Positions 9,031 through 18,739 are shown, counted from the stretch's first letter. The stretch is DNA of 64,000 bases from Psychromonas sp. MME1 (GCF_041080865.1 NZ_CP160906.1:868001-932000), one strand, 5' to 3'. Translations and numbers: made by a program. The notes: a model not told the origin generated them from the sequence alone.

Positions 9031-10476
9031 TCATTTTATAAATAAGTTATTATCACGAATAAGGTCACGTGGAAGGCTGTTTTTTATACGGTTGTTGAGT
9101 GCTTTACCCATACCGATTATATTGTCTCGGTAGCAAAGTAGTACTTCTCCTTTAGCATTATTTGTTTGCACTTCGTGAATATCACGGCCTTGAAAGAATT
9201 GTTGAGCCTGCTGTGCATTTAATGCGATTTTGTTTTTACTTGCTTGATCGCCAAAGCTGATAACAAATTCATGCATTGTTTTAAAACCTGTTTTACGACC
9301 CTGACCAAATTGTTCTGCTATTTTGATACCTAAACGAGAAAAACGTAATTCATTAATCAGTGGCTCTATTGGTGTTGGCAACAACCAAAACTCCTGGTCA
9401 CGTTGATAGAGTTCGCCGGTAATATCATTAATGTTAAATTGTGCTGCAAAATAGTCATACAACAGCGCTTTAGTTTTTTTACTGCATTTTATAAAAGGGA
9501 ACTTACCAAGACGTTTATCGGCTAGTGGTGGAAAACTTGCTTGTGTTTTTCTTATAGCCGCAACAAAAAATCCTTCACTATCATAAACCTGTGGCCAGAT
9601 ATGTAAAAAACCTTCTTCTGTTCTGGTTCTATGGGCATCGCTGAAGAGTGTATTAAGATCTAAAAATTCAACACCGTCGGGAAAGCTATTTTTAAGGTAA
9701 TGGCAAACATCCTGGTTTTCTTCCAAACTTAAGGTACAGGTTGAATAGATTAGAATGCCGTTCTCTTTAAGTGCATGATATGCGCTGATGATAAGTTTTT
9801 TTTGTACTGCCGAAATTTCGTCAATAGCATCTTGACTCCAATTTTTCATCGCATTTTTATCTTTTCGCACTGTCCCCTCTCCTGAACAGGGGGCATCTAA
9901 TAAAATCGCATCAAAGTTATCGGGTAACCATGATCCGAAAACGGCTGCATCAAAGTGCGTCAGTGCCACATTTTTGATGCCACAACGCTGGATGTTGGCA
10001 TGTAACATTTTTATGCGGCTGGATGAAAATTCATTGGCAATAATTAACCCTTTATTTTCCAACAAAGCGGCCATCTGTGTTGTTTTAGATCCAGGGGCTG
10101 CAGCTGCATCGAGTAAAATAGTGCTTTCAGTAGGGAAAAAGAAATGAAATAAAGCTGCGACAGGCATCATTGAGCTAGCTTCTTGAATATAGCAAAGTCC
10201 AGCGAGATGCTCAGCACTGTTACCAAGAGGAATGGTTTCATCTTCAATTTCTATCCAAAAACCTTCTTGACACCATGGGATTGGAGTTAATGACCAGCCC
10301 TGTTCCGTTGCACGTTGTTTGAATTTATCCACTGATATCTTCAGAGTATTAACTCTGATAGCTCGTCGCAGTGGAATATGGCTAATATTAATGAGATCTT
10401 GTATATCAAGATGTGTGGGCAATATAGTCGTCATTTTATCTACGAATGCTTGTGGTAGAAGCGGGCTGTTATCCAT
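9031..10476 (-). CDS. rsmF: 16S rRNA (cytosine-5)-methyltransferase RsmF
   Basis: RsmF (YebU) methylates C1407 of 16S rRNA with SAM (known of the family). 481 residues, the E. coli length (479). NSUN-type motifs: SAM loop DAAAAPGSKTTQMAALL (about 113-129), the DAPCSGEGTVRKD catalytic-Cys loop (about 193-205) and the second Cys in YSTCTLS (about 245-251). The C-terminal PUA-like portion is present. Shine-Dalgarno AAGGA precedes the ATG at 10476. It lies downstream of the LetA-like pair on the same strand, the neighbourhood of yebS-yebT-yebU in E. coli, though yebT is absent here. It is convergent with the diguanylate cyclase gene. Confidence 0.95.
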   Translation of the reverse strand: MDNSPLLPQAFVDKMTTILPTHLDIQDLINISHIPLRRAIRVNTLKISVDKFKQRATEQGWSLTPIPWCQEGFWIEIEDETIPLGNSAEHLAGLCYIQEASSMMPVAALFHFFFPTESTILLDAAAAPGSKTTQMAALLENKGLIIANEFSSSRIKMLHANIQRCGIKNVALTHFDAAVFGSWLPDNFDAILLDAPCSGEGTVRKDKNAMKNWSQDAIDEISAVQKKLIISAYHALKENGILIYSTCTLSLEENQDVCHYLKNSFPDGVEFLDLNTLFSDAHRTRTEEGFLHIWPQVYDSEGFFVAAIRKTQASFPPLADKRLGKFPFIKCSKKTKALLYDYFAAQFNINDITGELYQRDQEFWLLPTPIEPLINELRFSRLGIKIAEQFGQGRKTGFKTMHEFVISFGDQASKNKIALNAQQAQQFFQGRDIHEVQTNNAKGEVLLCYRDNIIGMGKALNNRIKNSLPRDLIRDNNLFIK

Positions 10477-10661
10477 TGAGTTCCTTAAATAGTTTATTAA
10501 TCTGCTATGCGTATAATAGCAATCTGTATAAGTATCTGATCTAGCTTGCTGGTTAAAATAATAAATAGTTTGCTATCACCTGGAGTGTGTATTGCTCTGC
10601 CGTATTTTCCCTCAGCGAGCGATGTCCACAATATTATCCAGATTACTCTAATGCTTACAAC

Positions 10662-11306
10662 TTATTGCTTCGACTGGTCATGGTTTAATGTTAAATCCCA
10701 AATTAATCGCGTATCAAAACTATGTGCAGCAAAGAGCGTCGTAAGCACTACAATAGTAAAAGAGGTTGCTGCGAAGCCGGGGTAAACCGATAGCATTTGT
10801 CCTTTATCAAAAACTGCAACCATAATTGATATGACAAAAAGGTCGAGAATTGACCACTTTCCGATTATCTCAACTAACTTGAATGCCCATAACTGTTTTT
10901 GGGGACTTAAATTATGTTGAAAATGTACGCATAGTGCAATCACAGCTAAGGCCAAAATTTTAAAAAAAGGGACGATAATCGAGGCAATAAAGACAATGAT
11001 TGCAATGCTAACCATACCACTGTCTATGAGACTTAGAATCCCTGAAAAAATACTGTCTGGATATAAAACATTATTTTTTAAAAAATAAGTAATAGGGTAG
11101 AGATTTGCCGGAATGATAAATATAGTTGCTGTAATTAAGAAGGCAAAAGTCTTTTGTAAGCTATGATGGATCCGTTGAGATATTCGGCTTTCGCAGTTCG
11201 GGCAATAAAGTGGGTTATCTTTTTTTACACTGAAATGCCCACAGTTATTACATAGTTGCAACCCTTGTTCGATGCCAGTTTTACCTGGGACAGCGATATT
11301 ATTCAT
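10662..11306 (-). CDS. PqiA/LetA-family membrane protein, second half-size subunit
   Basis: 214 residues from the ATG at 11306, which overlaps the stop of the upstream gene by 8 bp (ATGAATAA) and has GGGAGAG in front, indicating translational coupling; a further in-frame ATG at 11330 is less likely. The N-terminus carries a zinc-ribbon-like pair CNNCGH and CPNCES, followed by four predicted membrane helices: one PqiA domain. E. coli LetA (YebS) and PqiA have two such domains in one chain; here they are separate genes. LetA works with the MCE-tunnel protein LetB in lipid transport between membranes, but no letB follows. Function inferred from family. Confidence 0.85.
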   Translation of the reverse strand: MNNIAVPGKTGIEQGLQLCNNCGHFSVKKDNPLYCPNCESRISQRIHHSLQKTFAFLITATIFIIPANLYPITYFLKNNVLYPDSIFSGILSLIDSGMVSIAIIVFIASIIVPFFKILALAVIALCVHFQHNLSPQKQLWAFKLVEIIGKWSILDLFVISIMVAVFDKGQMLSVYPGFAATSFTIVVLTTLFAAHSFDTRLIWDLTLNHDQSKQ

Positions 11307-11892
11307 TAATATATCTCTCCCATAAGTCATGGTGATTGTAATGATGAATAACAGTTAAGTTAACCAATAACAAGCCAATAAAAAAATAAAAGCCAACGTT
11401 AATAAATAGCTGCGCATAGTTAATTAGCTTAAAGATAGCAACCATTAAACTCAGCGCATAAACCTCAAGCATCGACCAATGCAGCAGTAGATGCGTGGTT
11501 TTTAGAATCCTACGTAAAAATAGGGGGCGATAATCAAAAGTTAAACAGGCACAACTAATGGTAATGCATACCATTAATACCGTTGGTGCAACAACCGCAC
11601 AAAAGAGCACAACATAGGAGACAATCGGTGCGCTATTGGCCATCATCAATGCACCTTGAATGATATTTGTGGGCTCAGTTTTACCCAATAAATGAATTGA
11701 GAATAAAGGCAAATAAAATGCAGGCAGAGATATTATTAATGCGGTCAGTGATAAAGCTAATAGAGTAGAGATAGGATATCGACTCTGTTTGAAAATAGTA
11801 TGCTTACAGCGAAAGCATTTTGCGACATGGCCTGCAGGTATGTCAGGAAGTTGTGAAACCATATCACAATGGCCGCAGAGAATAGTTTTCAT
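11299..11892 (-). CDS. PqiA/LetA-family membrane protein, first half-size subunit
   Basis: 197 residues. N-terminal zinc-ribbon-like motif CGHCDM and CFRCKH (residues about 6-31), then four predicted membrane helices, with the conserved RHILKTTHL-like amphipathic stretch seen here as RRILKTTHLLLHWSMLEVY (about 128-146). It corresponds to the N-terminal PqiA domain of LetA/PqiA. The 3' end overlaps the next gene. First gene of a minus-strand unit that continues to rsmF. The start lacks a strong Shine-Dalgarno. Divergent from yebG, with 123 bp between the two. Confidence 0.85.
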   Translation of the reverse strand: MKTILCGHCDMVSQLPDIPAGHVAKCFRCKHTIFKQSRYPISTLLALSLTALIISLPAFYLPLFSIHLLGKTEPTNIIQGALMMANSAPIVSYVVLFCAVVAPTVLMVCITISCACLTFDYRPLFLRRILKTTHLLLHWSMLEVYALSLMVAIFKLINYAQLFINVGFYFFIGLLLVNLTVIHHYNHHDLWERYINE

Positions 11893-11970
11893 TGGTTTAA
11901 TTCATCTGTATAAAATATTAATTAAAGATAGCAAACTTTATTAAAGATTGCATTTTTGCTTTTAATATTT

Positions 11971-11990
11971 TACTGTATATAAAACCATGA
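11971..11990 (+). promoter_or_regulatory. probable LexA (SOS) box upstream of yebG
   Basis: TACTGTATATAAAACCATGA matches the consensus CTGT-N8-ACAG well in its left half and centre; the right half reads CCAT instead of ACAG. It lies 26 bp before the yebG start. YebG is LexA-controlled in E. coli, so position and gene agree. It might also touch the divergent letA-like promoter. Confidence 0.6.
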
Positions 11991-12015
11991 ACTTTAGATA
12001 AATAAAGAGGCCACC

Positions 12016-12276
12016 GTGGCAGTCATCATTAAATACATTGTAGAAAGAAAAGGTGTTGAAAAAATGACCTTTACTAGTAAGAAAGAGGCTGATGCATACG
12101 ATAAAATGCTAGATAGTGCAGATCAATTAGCCGCATTTTTAGGTGCAAGTTCAGTTAACCTTGACGATGAGCAGTTAGAAGAATTAGGTCTGTATCTCGC
12201 AAGTAATAAAGAAATTGTGCAAAATTTATTCAAGGGTAACCTTTATACAGCAGGGGTAGAAACAGACAGTGAATAG
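12016..12276 (+). CDS. yebG: YebG-family DNA damage-inducible protein
   Basis: 86 residues, GTG start preceded by GAGG (12008 region). The N-terminus MAVIIKYIVERKGVEKMTF and the central KEADAYDKMLD are characteristic of YebG, a small SOS protein of unknown biochemical role. The C-terminal domain is acidic. A LexA-like box lies directly upstream. Its usual length in E. coli is 96. Confidence 0.9.
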   Translation: MAVIIKYIVERKGVEKMTFTSKKEADAYDKMLDSADQLAAFLGASSVNLDDEQLEELGLYLASNKEIVQNLFKGNLYTAGVETDSE

Positions 12277-12412
12277 CGTTCCCAATAAGTTGTGTTTATA
12301 AATCATTGAATTGTTGCTTTTCATGTGCGGCAGATTACTTTAAAATGCGCGCTTTATTTATAAAGCAATACAAATGCTTTTTGGTTGGAAGCATCACTGT
12401 GAGGAAAAGCGC

Positions 12413-14320
12413 ATGCCAATTATTACTCTTCCCGATGGGAATCAACGTCATTTTGAAAACACCACTTCCGTTATGGAAATTGCATCTGATATCGGGCCAG
12501 GGCTTGCCAAAGCCTGTATAGCTGGGCGTGTCGATGGTAAATTAGTGGATGCTTGTGATCCTATTGATCGTGATGTTAATGTTTCTATTATTACGGCTAA
12601 AGATGATGAAGGTTTAGAAATTTTACGTCACTCATGTGCGCATTTACTTGGTCATGCCATCAAGCAGCTTTACCCTCAAGCCAAAATGGCTATTGGTCCT
12701 ACCATAGAAAATGGTTTTTATTATGACATTGATTTAGATGTTGTTATCAATGAAGCGGAACTCGCTAAAATTGAAAAGCGCATGAATGAATTAGTGAAAA
12801 CCAATTACCGTGTTATTAAAAAGAAAGTATCGGTTGCTGAAGCTATCGAAGTGTTTAAGGCGCGCGGTGAAGATTATAAGTTAGAAATTCTCGAAGGTAT
12901 TGATAAGGATGACCGTCCTGGGCTTTATCATCATGAAGAGTATATCGACATGTGTCGTGGCCCACATGTGCCGATGATGAAATTCAGTCAATATTTTAAA
13001 CTAATGAAAGTATCTGGCGCATACTGGCGTGGTGACTCTAATAATAAAATGTTGCAACGTATTTACGGTACTGCCTGGGCGGATAAGAAGCAGTTACAAG
13101 CTTATTTAAAACGTTTAGAAGAAGCGGCTAAACGCGATCACCGTAAAATTGGTAAGCAACTTGACCTTTACCATATGCAAGACGAAGCGCCTGGGATGGT
13201 ATTTTGGCATAGTAATGGCTGGACAATTTTCCGTGAGTTAGAGAAGTTTGTTCGCGAACAAACTGAAGCGTTTGGCTATGATGAAGTAAAGGCGCCACAA
13301 ATATTAGATCGCTCACTTTGGGAAAAATCTGGCCACTGGGATAAGTACAAAGATAATATGTTTTGTACCTGTAGTGAAAATCGTGAATTTGCCATCAAAC
13401 CAATGAATTGCCCTGGTCATATCCAAATATTTAATCAAGGTTTGAAATCATACCGCGATTTACCTTTGCGCTTGGCTGAATTTGGATCTTGTCACCGAAA
13501 TGAACCATCAGGCTCTTTACATGGCCTAATGCGCGTTCGAGGATTTACCCAAGATGATGCCCATATTTTCTGTACTGAAGCACAAATTTTAGAAGAAGTG
13601 TCTGCTTGTATTCGCATGGTCTTTGAGTGCTATAAAACATTTGGTTTCGATAATATCGTTGTAAAATTGTCGACACGCCCAGAGCAACGAGTTGGTGATG
13701 ATGCAACATGGGATAAATCAGAAGCGGCATTAGCTAACGCATTAACAGAAAATGATATTCAATTTGAATATTTACCTGGAGAAGGGGCATTTTATGGCCC
13801 TAAAATTGAATTTACCCTATATGATTGTTTGGGTAGAGCGTGGCAGTGTGGTACTATCCAGTTAGATTTCTCAATGCCGGGCCGTTTAGGGGCTTCATTT
13901 GTTGGTGAAGACAATGAACGCCATACGCCAGTGATGATTCATCGAGCAATATTAGGTTCACTTGAACGTTTCATCGGTATCTTAACCGAAGAGTACGCGG
14001 GTGTTTATCCGACATGGTTATCACCTCAGCAAGTAGTAATTATGAATATTACTGATAAACAAGCCGTTTTTGTTGAAGAAATCGTAAATAAATTGAAGAA
14101 ATCGGGTATTAGAGCAATTTCGGACTTGAGAAATGAGAAGATTGGCTTTAAAATCCGCGAACACACATTGAAGCGTGTACCTTACCTGCTTGTTGTTGGT
14201 GACCAAGAAGTCGAAGCAAATGAAGTTGCAGTAAGAACTCGTAAAGGTGATGATTTAGGTAAGTATCAAGTTGAAGACTTTGTTGCTTATATAAAAGAAG
14301 AAATTATCACTCGTCGTTAA
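12413..14320 (+). CDS. thrS: threonine--tRNA ligase
   Basis: ThrRS charges tRNA-Thr and edits Ser-tRNA-Thr. 635 residues from the ATG at 12413, chosen because GAGGA precedes it and the protein then begins MPIITLPDG as in E. coli. TGS domain (1-60), editing domain with HSCAHLLGH (about 73-81), class II core with [11 protein letters not shown] (the zinc-binding Cys about 334) and RYELPLR-like region, here [22 protein letters not shown], and C-terminal anticodon domain. It heads the conserved thrS-infC-rpmI-rplT unit. The 5' leader (12277-12412) contains short stems with an A+T-rich core that could serve as the ThrRS translational operator known in E. coli; I cannot fold it reliably. Confidence 0.97.
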   Translation: MPIITLPDGNQRHFENTTSVMEIASDIGPGLAKACIAGRVDGKLVDACDPIDRDVNVSIITAKDDEGLEILRHSCAHLLGHAIKQLYPQAKMAIGPTIENGFYYDIDLDVVINEAELAKIEKRMNELVKTNYRVIKKKVSVAEAIEVFKARGEDYKLEILEGIDKDDRPGLYHHEEYIDMCRGPHVPMMKFSQYFKLMKVSGAYWRGDSNNKMLQRIYGTAWADKKQLQAYLKRLEEAAKRDHRKIGKQLDLYHMQDEAPGMVFWHSNGWTIFRELEKFVREQTEAFGYDEVKAPQILDRSLWEKSGHWDKYKDNMFCTCSENREFAIKPMNCPGHIQIFNQGLKSYRDLPLRLAEFGSCHRNEPSGSLHGLMRVRGFTQDDAHIFCTEAQILEEVSACIRMVFECYKTFGFDNIVVKLSTRPEQRVGDDATWDKSEAALANALTENDIQFEYLPGEGAFYGPKIEFTLYDCLGRAWQCGTIQLDFSMPGRLGASFVGEDNERHTPVMIHRAILGSLERFIGILTEEYAGVYPTWLSPQQVVIMNITDKQAVFVEEIVNKLKKSGIRAISDLRNEKIGFKIREHTLKRVPYLLVVGDQEVEANEVAVRTRKGDDLGKYQVEDFVAYIKEEIITRR

Positions 14321-14341
14321 TTATTTTTGGAGGAATTTGTT

Positions 14342-14884
14342 ATAAAAGGTGCAAAAAAGGCTCCCGTAGCGAGCAATAAACATCGTTTGAATGAAGAGAT
14401 CACAGGAACAGAAGTTCGTTTATCTGACTCAGAAGGCAAACCTCTTGGTGTTGTTTCTTTAGAAGATGCAAAAGATATGGCATTTGAGCAAAATCTTGAC
14501 CTTGTTGAGATTAGCCCAAATGCAGAACCACCAGTATGTCGCATCATGAATTATGGCAAATTTCTTTTTGAGAAGAGCAAATCCGTTAAAGAACAACGGA
14601 AAAAGCAAGTTCAGGTCCAGTTAAAGGAAATCAAATTCCGTCCTGGAACTGACGAAGGCGATTATCAGGTAAAACTACGCAACCTGACTCGTTTTCTTAC
14701 AGAGGGTAATAAAGCTAAAGTAACGCTTCGCTATCGCGGTCGTGAAATGGCACACCAATCCATTGGGGTTGATCTTTTAAATCGTATAAAAGCGGATTTA
14801 TCTGAGATATCTGTTGTCGAATCTTTTCCAAAGTTGGAAGGTCGTCAAATGGTTATGGTGTTAGGCCCTAAACGTGCTAGCTAA
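14342..14884 (+). CDS. infC: translation initiation factor IF-3, apparently with AUA start codon
   Basis: IF-3 binds the 30S subunit and rejects non-canonical start codons. In E. coli infC itself starts at AUU, which lets IF-3 limit its own synthesis. Here the matching position is ATA at 14342-14344, followed by KGAKKAP (E. coli: KGGKR), 8 bases after a strong GGAGG at 14329-14333. No ATG or GTG exists near the N-terminus; an in-frame TTG at 14327 overlaps the Shine-Dalgarno and cannot be used with it. Product about 180 residues with the conserved [27 protein letters not shown] and [11 protein letters not shown] blocks. Lies 21 bp after thrS. Confidence 0.93.
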   Translation: MKGAKKAPVASNKHRLNEEITGTEVRLSDSEGKPLGVVSLEDAKDMAFEQNLDLVEISPNAEPPVCRIMNYGKFLFEKSKSVKEQRKKQVQVQLKEIKFRPGTDEGDYQVKLRNLTRFLTEGNKAKVTLRYRGREMAHQSIGVDLLNRIKADLSEISVVESFPKLEGRQMVMVLGPKRAS

Positions 14885-14906
14885 GGCATAAAGTAATATC
14901 TATTTT

Positions 14907-14930
14907 GCTGTACATTTTAAAGTGTACGGC
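14907..14930 (+). promoter_or_regulatory. hairpin in the infC-rpmI gap, possible L20 autoregulatory site
   Basis: GCTGTACA pairs with TGTACGGC (eight pairs, one G-U) around an 8-base loop. No T-tract follows, so it is not a terminator. In E. coli ribosomal protein L20 represses rpmI-rplT by binding structures in this same interval; assignment here is by position only. Confidence 0.4.
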
Positions 14931-14985
14931 AGGATTTTATTCGCCTTACTGGTTTAATTTAAATTTGAACAATGCGGAGTTCGCA

Positions 14986-15183
14986 ATGCCAAAAATGAAA
15001 TCTAACAAAGGTGCTGCAAAGCGCTTTAAAAAGACTGCTTCAGGTGGTTTTAAACGTAAGCAATCTCACTTACGTCATATCCTTACTAAGAAGTCTACTA
15101 AACGTAAACGCCACCTACGTGCTAAAAGCATGGTAGCGAAAGTAGATGTACCGAGTATTAACAGAATGTTACCATTCGCTTAA
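14986..15183 (+). CDS. rpmI: 50S ribosomal protein L35
   Basis: 65 residues, very basic, starting [17 protein letters not shown] at the ATG at 14986 with GCGGAG upstream. Sequence and length are those of bL35. The frame is open further upstream but without a start that fits the family. 15 bp separate it from rplT. Confidence 0.97.
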   Translation: MPKMKSNKGAAKRFKKTASGGFKRKQSHLRHILTKKSTKRKRHLRAKSMVAKVDVPSINRMLPFA

Positions 15184-15198
15184 GTAAGGAATTAAAAG

Positions 15199-15555
15199 AT
15201 GCCTAGAGTAAAACGTGGTGTACAAGCGCGTGCACGTCATAAGAAAGTCTTAAAACAAGCTAAAGGTTATTACGGTGCACGTTCACGTGTTTATCGTGTA
15301 GCAGTACAAGCTGTAACTAAAGCTGGTCAATATGCTTATCGTGACCGTCGTCAACGTAAACGTGTATTCCGTCAATTATGGATAGCGCGTATTAACGCTG
15401 CTTCTCGTATAAGCGGTCTATCTTACAGCCGTTTCATCAATGGTCTTAAAAAGGCTTCTGTTGAAATCGATCGTAAGATCCTTGCTGACATCGCTGTATT
15501 TGATAAAGCAACATTTGCACATTTAGTCGAAGTTGCTAAAAAAGCACTTGCTTAA
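15199..15555 (+). CDS. rplT: 50S ribosomal protein L20
   Basis: 118 residues, starting [20 protein letters not shown], the bL20 signature. L20 is an assembly protein of the large subunit and the autogenous repressor of rpmI-rplT in E. coli. Shine-Dalgarno AAGGA lies upstream. Last gene of the operon; an intrinsic terminator follows. Confidence 0.97.
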   Translation: MPRVKRGVQARARHKKVLKQAKGYYGARSRVYRVAVQAVTKAGQYAYRDRRQRKRVFRQLWIARINAASRISGLSYSRFINGLKKASVEIDRKILADIAVFDKATFAHLVEVAKKALA

Positions 15556-15577
15556 TTAGATGACTAATTAGATTTTT

Positions 15578-15608
15578 GAAAGGAGACTTAAATGTCTCCT
15601 TTTTTTTG
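15578..15608 (+). terminator. Rho-independent terminator of the thrS-rplT operon
   Basis: AAAGGAGAC pairs with GTCTCCTTT around TTAAAT, followed by a run of T residues. Confidence 0.92.
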
Positions 15609-15735
15609 TCTAAACATTAATTATTTTTATAGTGATGAATTAATTTGATGGTTATATAGATAAACCTTGTTATTATAACTAACGATATTCGACAACTTTT
15701 AACCTGCATTTTTGTACTAATTTAATAAATATTTT

Positions 15736-16929
15736 ATGGATAATTTTATGAACGAGCTTTTTTCAAATCGTATCTCCGGTGTATCCCCTTCATTCATCCG
15801 CGAAATTCTAAAAGTTGCAGTCGATCCCTCAATTATTTCATTTGCTGGTGGCTTGCCTAATCGGGATCTATTTCCTATCGCTGAATTACAGAAAGCCACT
15901 AATGATCTCTTTGCTGATTCGGGTAAAGATATCTTCCAATATAGTAATACGGAAGGTTATTTACCATTAAGAGAATTGATTGCTGCTGATTATAAAAAGA
16001 AAGGATTAGATATTGATGTTAATGAAATTCTAATCACCAATGGATCTCAACAGGGACTTGATTTATTAGGTAAGGTATTACTTAATGAAGGTGATCAAGT
16101 GATTATGGAGGAGCCTGGCTACTTAGGGGCTATTCAAGCCTTTGACGTATATGCCGCGCAATTTCTTTCTGTGCCTGTTGATGAAACTGGCATGGATGTA
16201 GTCGCATTACAAAATGTTTTAGATAGCAGTAATGCGAAACTGATGTACACAGTACCTAATTTCCAAAATCCATCGGGTATTTCCTACAGTGACGAAAATC
16301 GCCAAGCGGTTGCAAATTGTTTAGCTGATAAGAATATATTATTAATTGAAGATAATCCCTATGGTGATCTGCGTTTTTCAGGTCAAGATAAGCAATCTTT
16401 TAAAGCGTTATTACCGGGAAAAACTATTTTATTAGGTTCTTTTTCTAAGATCGTTGTCCCTTCATTCCGTTTAGGTTGGATAGTCGCCCCGAAAGAATTA
16501 ATGGCCAAATTAGTGATTGCAAAACAGGCTGGTGATTTACACTCTAATTATTTCTGCCAACGCCTATTGCACCGTTTTTTACAAGATAATGACCTGCAAG
16601 CGCATATTAAAGAGATTGTGAGTGTCTATGGGCACCAAAAACAAGTGATGGAAAATGCAATTAAACAGTATTTTCCAAAACAAGTGACTTATTTTAATCC
16701 TGAGGGGGGGATGTTCCTATGGGTAACATTGCCAAAAGAGCTATCTGCAATGGCATTATTTGACCTTGCTATTAAAGAGAAAGTTGCTTTTGTACCTGGT
16801 GACCCCTTCTATGTAAATAAACGTGGGTTGAATACATTACGTTTGAACTTCTCAAGCGTAGCGCCTGATGTTATTGAAGAAGGGATCCAACGTTTAGGCA
16901 AAGTATTACATGACTTGTTAGACGCCTAG
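15736..16929 (+). CDS. PLP-dependent aminotransferase, class I/II (2-aminoadipate/aromatic-type)
   Basis: 397 residues of fold type I. The N-terminal block starting NRISGVSPSFIREI and ISFAGGLPN is typical of the LysN/AroJ-like group that lacks the GntR domain of MocR regulators. NGSQQGLDLLGK, the PNFQNPSG loop (about 173-180), the Asp-Asn-Pro-Tyr segment EDNPYGDLRFS, the Schiff-base lysine in GSFSK (about 231-235) and RLGW are seen. It probably transfers amino groups between 2-oxoglutarate and an aromatic, branched or 2-aminoadipate substrate; which one is not decidable. An alternative ATG lies 4 codons on. Monocistronic, closed by a terminator. Confidence 0.85.
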   Translation: MDNFMNELFSNRISGVSPSFIREILKVAVDPSIISFAGGLPNRDLFPIAELQKATNDLFADSGKDIFQYSNTEGYLPLRELIAADYKKKGLDIDVNEILITNGSQQGLDLLGKVLLNEGDQVIMEEPGYLGAIQAFDVYAAQFLSVPVDETGMDVVALQNVLDSSNAKLMYTVPNFQNPSGISYSDENRQAVANCLADKNILLIEDNPYGDLRFSGQDKQSFKALLPGKTILLGSFSKIVVPSFRLGWIVAPKELMAKLVIAKQAGDLHSNYFCQRLLHRFLQDNDLQAHIKEIVSVYGHQKQVMENAIKQYFPKQVTYFNPEGGMFLWVTLPKELSAMALFDLAIKEKVAFVPGDPFYVNKRGLNTLRLNFSSVAPDVIEEGIQRLGKVLHDLLDA

Positions 16930-16951
16930 CATCTCTACTATCGCCGAATAT

Positions 16952-16977
16952 AAAGCCAATCATATGATTGGCTTTTT
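16952..16977 (+). terminator. Rho-independent terminator after the aminotransferase gene
   Basis: AAAGCCAATCAT pairs with ATGATTGGCTTT with almost no loop, then TT and GGGTTTT. Confidence 0.85.
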
Positions 16978-17047
16978 GGGTTTTAATCTAATATAAAATA
17001 TATTGCTATTATATATCTGCCAGCAATATTCTTTTTCGGATACTATT

Positions 17048-17962
17048 ATGCCAATCGCATTTTGTTTAATTATCGCTACGTTTTTGTGGGGTAGCTCCTT
17101 TGTTTCATTGAAATTCGCAATAAGTAGTTATGACCCTATTTTTGTCATGTTTTTTAGAATGATTACTACATTTTTTGTCTGTTTATTGCTATGGCGTTGG
17201 GTTAAGCGTTTTCGGTATAGAGTTGGAGATTGGAAATATTTAATTGGTATGTCATTAGCAGAGCCTTGTCTATATTTTTTATTTGAAGGTAATGCTTTAC
17301 GCTATACCTCTGCATCGCAAGCGGGAGTGATTATCTCCTGTTTACCGATGTTGGTTGCCATTCTCGCCTATTTTATGCTCAAAGAACGGCTATCGAAAGC
17401 CATTGTTATTGGATTTACTTTATGTATTGTTGGCAGTGTTTCGCTAACATTACTGTCACCGCATTCCGATAATGCGCCCAACCCTTTACTCGGTAATTTA
17501 TTGGAGTTTGCTGCGATGCTTTGTGCTGCATACTATTCCGTTAGTGTTAAATATTTACTGACACGATATTCACCGTTATCTTTGATTGCAATTCAGGGGG
17601 CAAGTGGAACGCTATTTTTTGGCACTTTACTCTGTTTTATTGATTTTCCACAACATTATGATATTGATGCGTTACTTAATATTATTTATTTGGGCTCGGT
17701 CGTTACATTAGGGGCCTATGGTTTATATAATTATGCCTTGAGTAAAACGTCGATATTGAAAGTCGCTGCCTATTCAAATTTAACCTTAGTTTTCTCATTA
17801 GTACTCTCTGCACTATTACTTGGCGAAGTATTAAATATAGACCAATGGTTAAGTGTAGGTGTAGTTATTCTTGGCATATTAATTAGTCAATTACATAATC
17901 CGTTGCCATTGGTTCCAGCAGAAGAAAATAATGTACAGTCCATTACACCTCTTAATAATTGA
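17048..17962 (+). CDS. EamA/DMT-family transporter
   Basis: 304 residues from the ATG at 17048 (the frame is open 15 codons further but MPIAFCLIIATFLWGSSFV is the natural start). About ten hydrophobic helices as two EamA repeats; the first repeat shows FLWGSSFVSLKFA and the second LEFAAMLCAAYYSVSVKYL. Members export amino acids, drugs or metabolites; substrate unknown. Close behind an aminotransferase, so amino-acid export is possible but not shown. Confidence 0.85.
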   Translation: MPIAFCLIIATFLWGSSFVSLKFAISSYDPIFVMFFRMITTFFVCLLLWRWVKRFRYRVGDWKYLIGMSLAEPCLYFLFEGNALRYTSASQAGVIISCLPMLVAILAYFMLKERLSKAIVIGFTLCIVGSVSLTLLSPHSDNAPNPLLGNLLEFAAMLCAAYYSVSVKYLLTRYSPLSLIAIQGASGTLFFGTLLCFIDFPQHYDIDALLNIIYLGSVVTLGAYGLYNYALSKTSILKVAAYSNLTLVFSLVLSALLLGEVLNIDQWLSVGVVILGILISQLHNPLPLVPAEENNVQSITPLNN

Positions 17963-18040
17963 TTGCTTATATGGCTATAACAGGTGAAAATAGTTAATCT
18001 CTATTTGCATTGTGCTAAATAGTAAAATGAAGAGAATATT

Positions 18041-18385
18041 ATGAAAACAGAAACACAGGTAAAAAGAAGTAAACGACTTCGTAAAAAATTATATTTAGAT
18101 GAATATAAAGTGCTGGGCTTTGAAGTTTCATTTCAGTTATCAGAAATAGATGAAAATACCTTTGATCTGTTTTTTACTGAGATAATGGATTTTGTTGAAT
18201 CAAGAAATTTAATCATGGGTGGTGCCGGTGGTGGTGAAACCTTTAATATCTTCATTAGCCCTTATTCTCGTTATGCAAGTGCAACAGAAGACGATCGTAG
18301 CACCTTTACTAACTGGCTTGCTGAGCGTAACTTTATTAAAAATGTTATCGTTGGTGAATTAATTGATGCCTATTATGGCGATTAA
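18041..18385 (+). CDS. yggL: YggL-family (DUF469) protein
   Basis: 114 residues. The N-terminus RSKRLRKKLYLDEYKVLGF and the C-terminal FTNWLAERNF match YggL, a small protein that co-purifies with 50S ribosomes in E. coli. A central glycine run (MGGAGGGE) is unusual compared with the E. coli protein. Single gene; repeat copy B follows. Confidence 0.85.
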   Translation: MKTETQVKRSKRLRKKLYLDEYKVLGFEVSFQLSEIDENTFDLFFTEIMDFVESRNLIMGGAGGGETFNIFISPYSRYASATEDDRSTFTNWLAERNFIKNVIVGELIDAYYGD

Positions 18386-18492
18386 TTAAGAATCAACCGC
18401 TGTGTTTTTTGTTAATCAATCATTTTTTCTTAGATAAAGTGATTGATTTCCTATTCATTTAAGCTCTCATAGTAAGCTGTACAGGGGGCATC

Positions 18493-18739
18493 TATACCAT
18501 GATACTCCAAGATGCAAAGCCAGTAGAAAAGAGTACCCATTTGTTAGGCATAAATTTCAGCATTGTTATTATACATAATAAAAAAGATGGGGGCAGTTCT
18601 ATTGCCTTACAGGGCACTAGATAGAAAAGCAGATCTGTGCAGTAACTCTCGAAAAGTGAATAACAATTACCTCTGCTTAGGTCTTGATCAGCTATCCGAG
18701 TGAGCGTCTGAGAAATCATCTTGAGGTAACATTGGTATA
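18493..18739 (-). repeat. dispersed inverted-repeat element, copy B (long form, 247 bp)
   Basis: Ends TATACCATGATACTCCAAGA and TCTTGAGGTAACATTGGTAT are inverted repeats of each other with a few mismatches. In minus orientation it aligns with copy A at 2375-2627 (shared CAAGACCTAA, ATTTATGCCTA, CTTTGCATCTTGGAGTATCA). It takes up most of the 392 bp yggL-queA gap; the rest of that gap holds nothing else recognisable. Its promoter-bearing end faces left, antisense to yggL, with TTGCAT and TATAGA 15 bp apart. The other end abuts the queA leader. Confidence 0.7.

Noticed and set aside
10546-10785. 79-codon frame antisense to the end of the LetA-like gene, or a letB remnant
   Set aside because: No ribosome site, and the 185 bp gap shows no recognisable MCE-domain sequence.
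12306-12521. 71-codon frame overlapping the thrS start
   Set aside because: It is out of frame with thrS, and thrS has a clear ribosome site at 12403-12412.
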